Of a DNA stretch of 64,000 bases, positions 63,522 to 64,000 are shown in pieces (within the stretch, counting starts at the first letter, position 1; each line of letters begins with the position of its first letter). Both the position numbers and the translations under genes were made by a program. The DNA lies in assembly GCA_963741315.1 (NCBI GenBank), contig CAVUHK010000005.1:434001-498000 (forward strand), read 5' to 3'. The stretch is from PALSA-1003 sp963741315. Its GTDB lineage: Bacteria; Pseudomonadota; Gammaproteobacteria; Burkholderiales; Casimicrobiaceae. The notes below the pieces were generated by a model, which was not told the origin of the DNA, ran no database searches, and saw nothing but the letters and a program-made list of their open reading frames with translations.

Positions 63522-64000
63522 ATGTCCACCCTGCGCGTTTACTTCGACGCTCTGCCCGACGCCCATCGCGAGGTTGATTGGGCGTTGTTCGATCCGTCCG
63601 GCGGCGTCGCGCGCACCGGACGCGGGCGCCGCGCGGACTGGCCGCAGGCCGATGTCGCCGAAGCCGTGCTCGCAGCCGCCCACGGGCGGGTGGTTGCGCT
63701 TGCGCTGCCACCGCTGCCGGCCGGACGCGCGCTGGCGGCGGCGAAATTCGCGCTCGAGGACCAGCTCGCCGGCGCGCCCGACGACAGCCATGTGGCGGTG
63801 GCCGCGCAGGCGTCGTCGGGTGTGATGCGCACTGCTATCGTAGCGACCGCGTGGATGCGCGATTTTGTCGCGGCATCGGCGCGCGCGGGAATGCGCTGGC
63901 GACGCATCGTGCTCGAAAGCGATCTTGCACCGGTACTCGCCGATGGCTGGTCCTGGTGCGCCCCCGCACTCGATCGCGCTGGCTTCGTGCGCACTGCCGA
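63522..64000 (+). CDS. gspL: Type II secretion protein GspL, 3' end outside the window
   Basis: The ATG at 63522 opens a frame with no stop to the window end, 159 codons. It reads MSTLRVYFDALPDAHREVDW and continues with GVARTGRGRRADWPQADVAE and PPLPAGRALAAAKFALEDQL. This matches the cytoplasmic actin-like domain of GspL, including the conserved A-x-x-x-x-LEDQL segment. GspL links the ATPase GspE to the pseudopilus. Its place right after gspK supports the call. Confidence 0.88.
   Translation, partial: MSTLRVYFDALPDAHREVDWALFDPSGGVARTGRGRRADWPQADVAEAVLAAAHGRVVALALPPLPAGRALAAAKFALEDQLAGAPDDSHVAVAAQASSGVMRTAIVATAWMRDFVAASARAGMRWRRIVLESDLAPVLADGWSWCAPALDRAGFVRTA

Overview
This is a GC-rich chromosomal window from a betaproteobacterium, most likely of the order Burkholderiales. 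The evidence is the gene order rpsB-tsf-pyrH-frr-uppS-cdsA-dxr-rseP-bamA-skp-lpxD-fabZ-lpxA-lpxB-rnhB, the order tig-clpP-clpX-lon-hupB-ppiD, frequent GTG and TTG starts with 4-bp ATGA/GTGA overlaps, an hpnCDE squalene block and a gspGHIJKL block. I see no transposase, integrase, phage gene, CRISPR array or rRNA. No intergenic stretch exceeds 300 bases.

Region 1 (1-6947) is accessory. It holds the end of an ankyrin protein, a cytochrome b561, a TonB-dependent receptor resembling E. coli YncD/PqqU, a divergent YncE-like beta-propeller protein, a Tat-exported multicopper oxidase and a periplasmic metallo-beta-lactamase-fold hydrolase. The receptor, the propeller and the 5' end of the oxidase carry many single-base indels between about 1.25 and 4.65 kb. 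The other 59 kb show none, so this is either local sequence error or very recent decay.

Region 2 (6965-16803) is the most interesting part. It is a long, tightly packed minus-strand operon: a SuyA/SuyB-like (R)-sulfolactate sulfo-lyase, a sulfonate/taurine-type ABC importer, a PLP-dependent dehydratase, a VOC protein, two 2-hydroxyacid dehydrogenases that could interconvert sulfolactate enantiomers through sulfopyruvate, and an MFS transporter. A GntR/HutC regulator lies divergently upstream, with an inverted repeat between it and suyA. I read it as a C3-sulfonate (sulfolactate-type) catabolic operon with an unusual set of parts.

Region 3 (16819-31953, minus strand) is the housekeeping envelope supercluster: translation factors, undecaprenyl and phospholipid synthesis, MEP isoprenoids, BAM assembly and lipid A. 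It includes an attenuator-like hairpin between rpsB and tsf and a five-hairpin repeat between cdsA and dxr.

Region 4 (32198-44186) has a coupled plus-strand set (ygfZ, DUF4936, 8-oxoguanine-deaminase-like amidohydrolase, NRDE protein), a minus-strand set (tadA, LD-carboxypeptidase, GNAT), a HEAT/TPR protein, guaBA, a DUF4124 protein and ppiD.

Region 5 (44306-51108, minus strand) is proteostasis: tRNA-Val and tRNA-Asp, hupB, lon with a heat-shock-type promoter, clpX, clpP, tig and tRNA-Leu.

Region 6 (51201-64000) carries hpnCDE, a GNAT acetyltransferase, smpB, ratA/rnfH, a second ankyrin protein, the mltG-tmk-holB-pilZ-tatD operon, and the start of a type II secretion pseudopilin operon that runs off the window.
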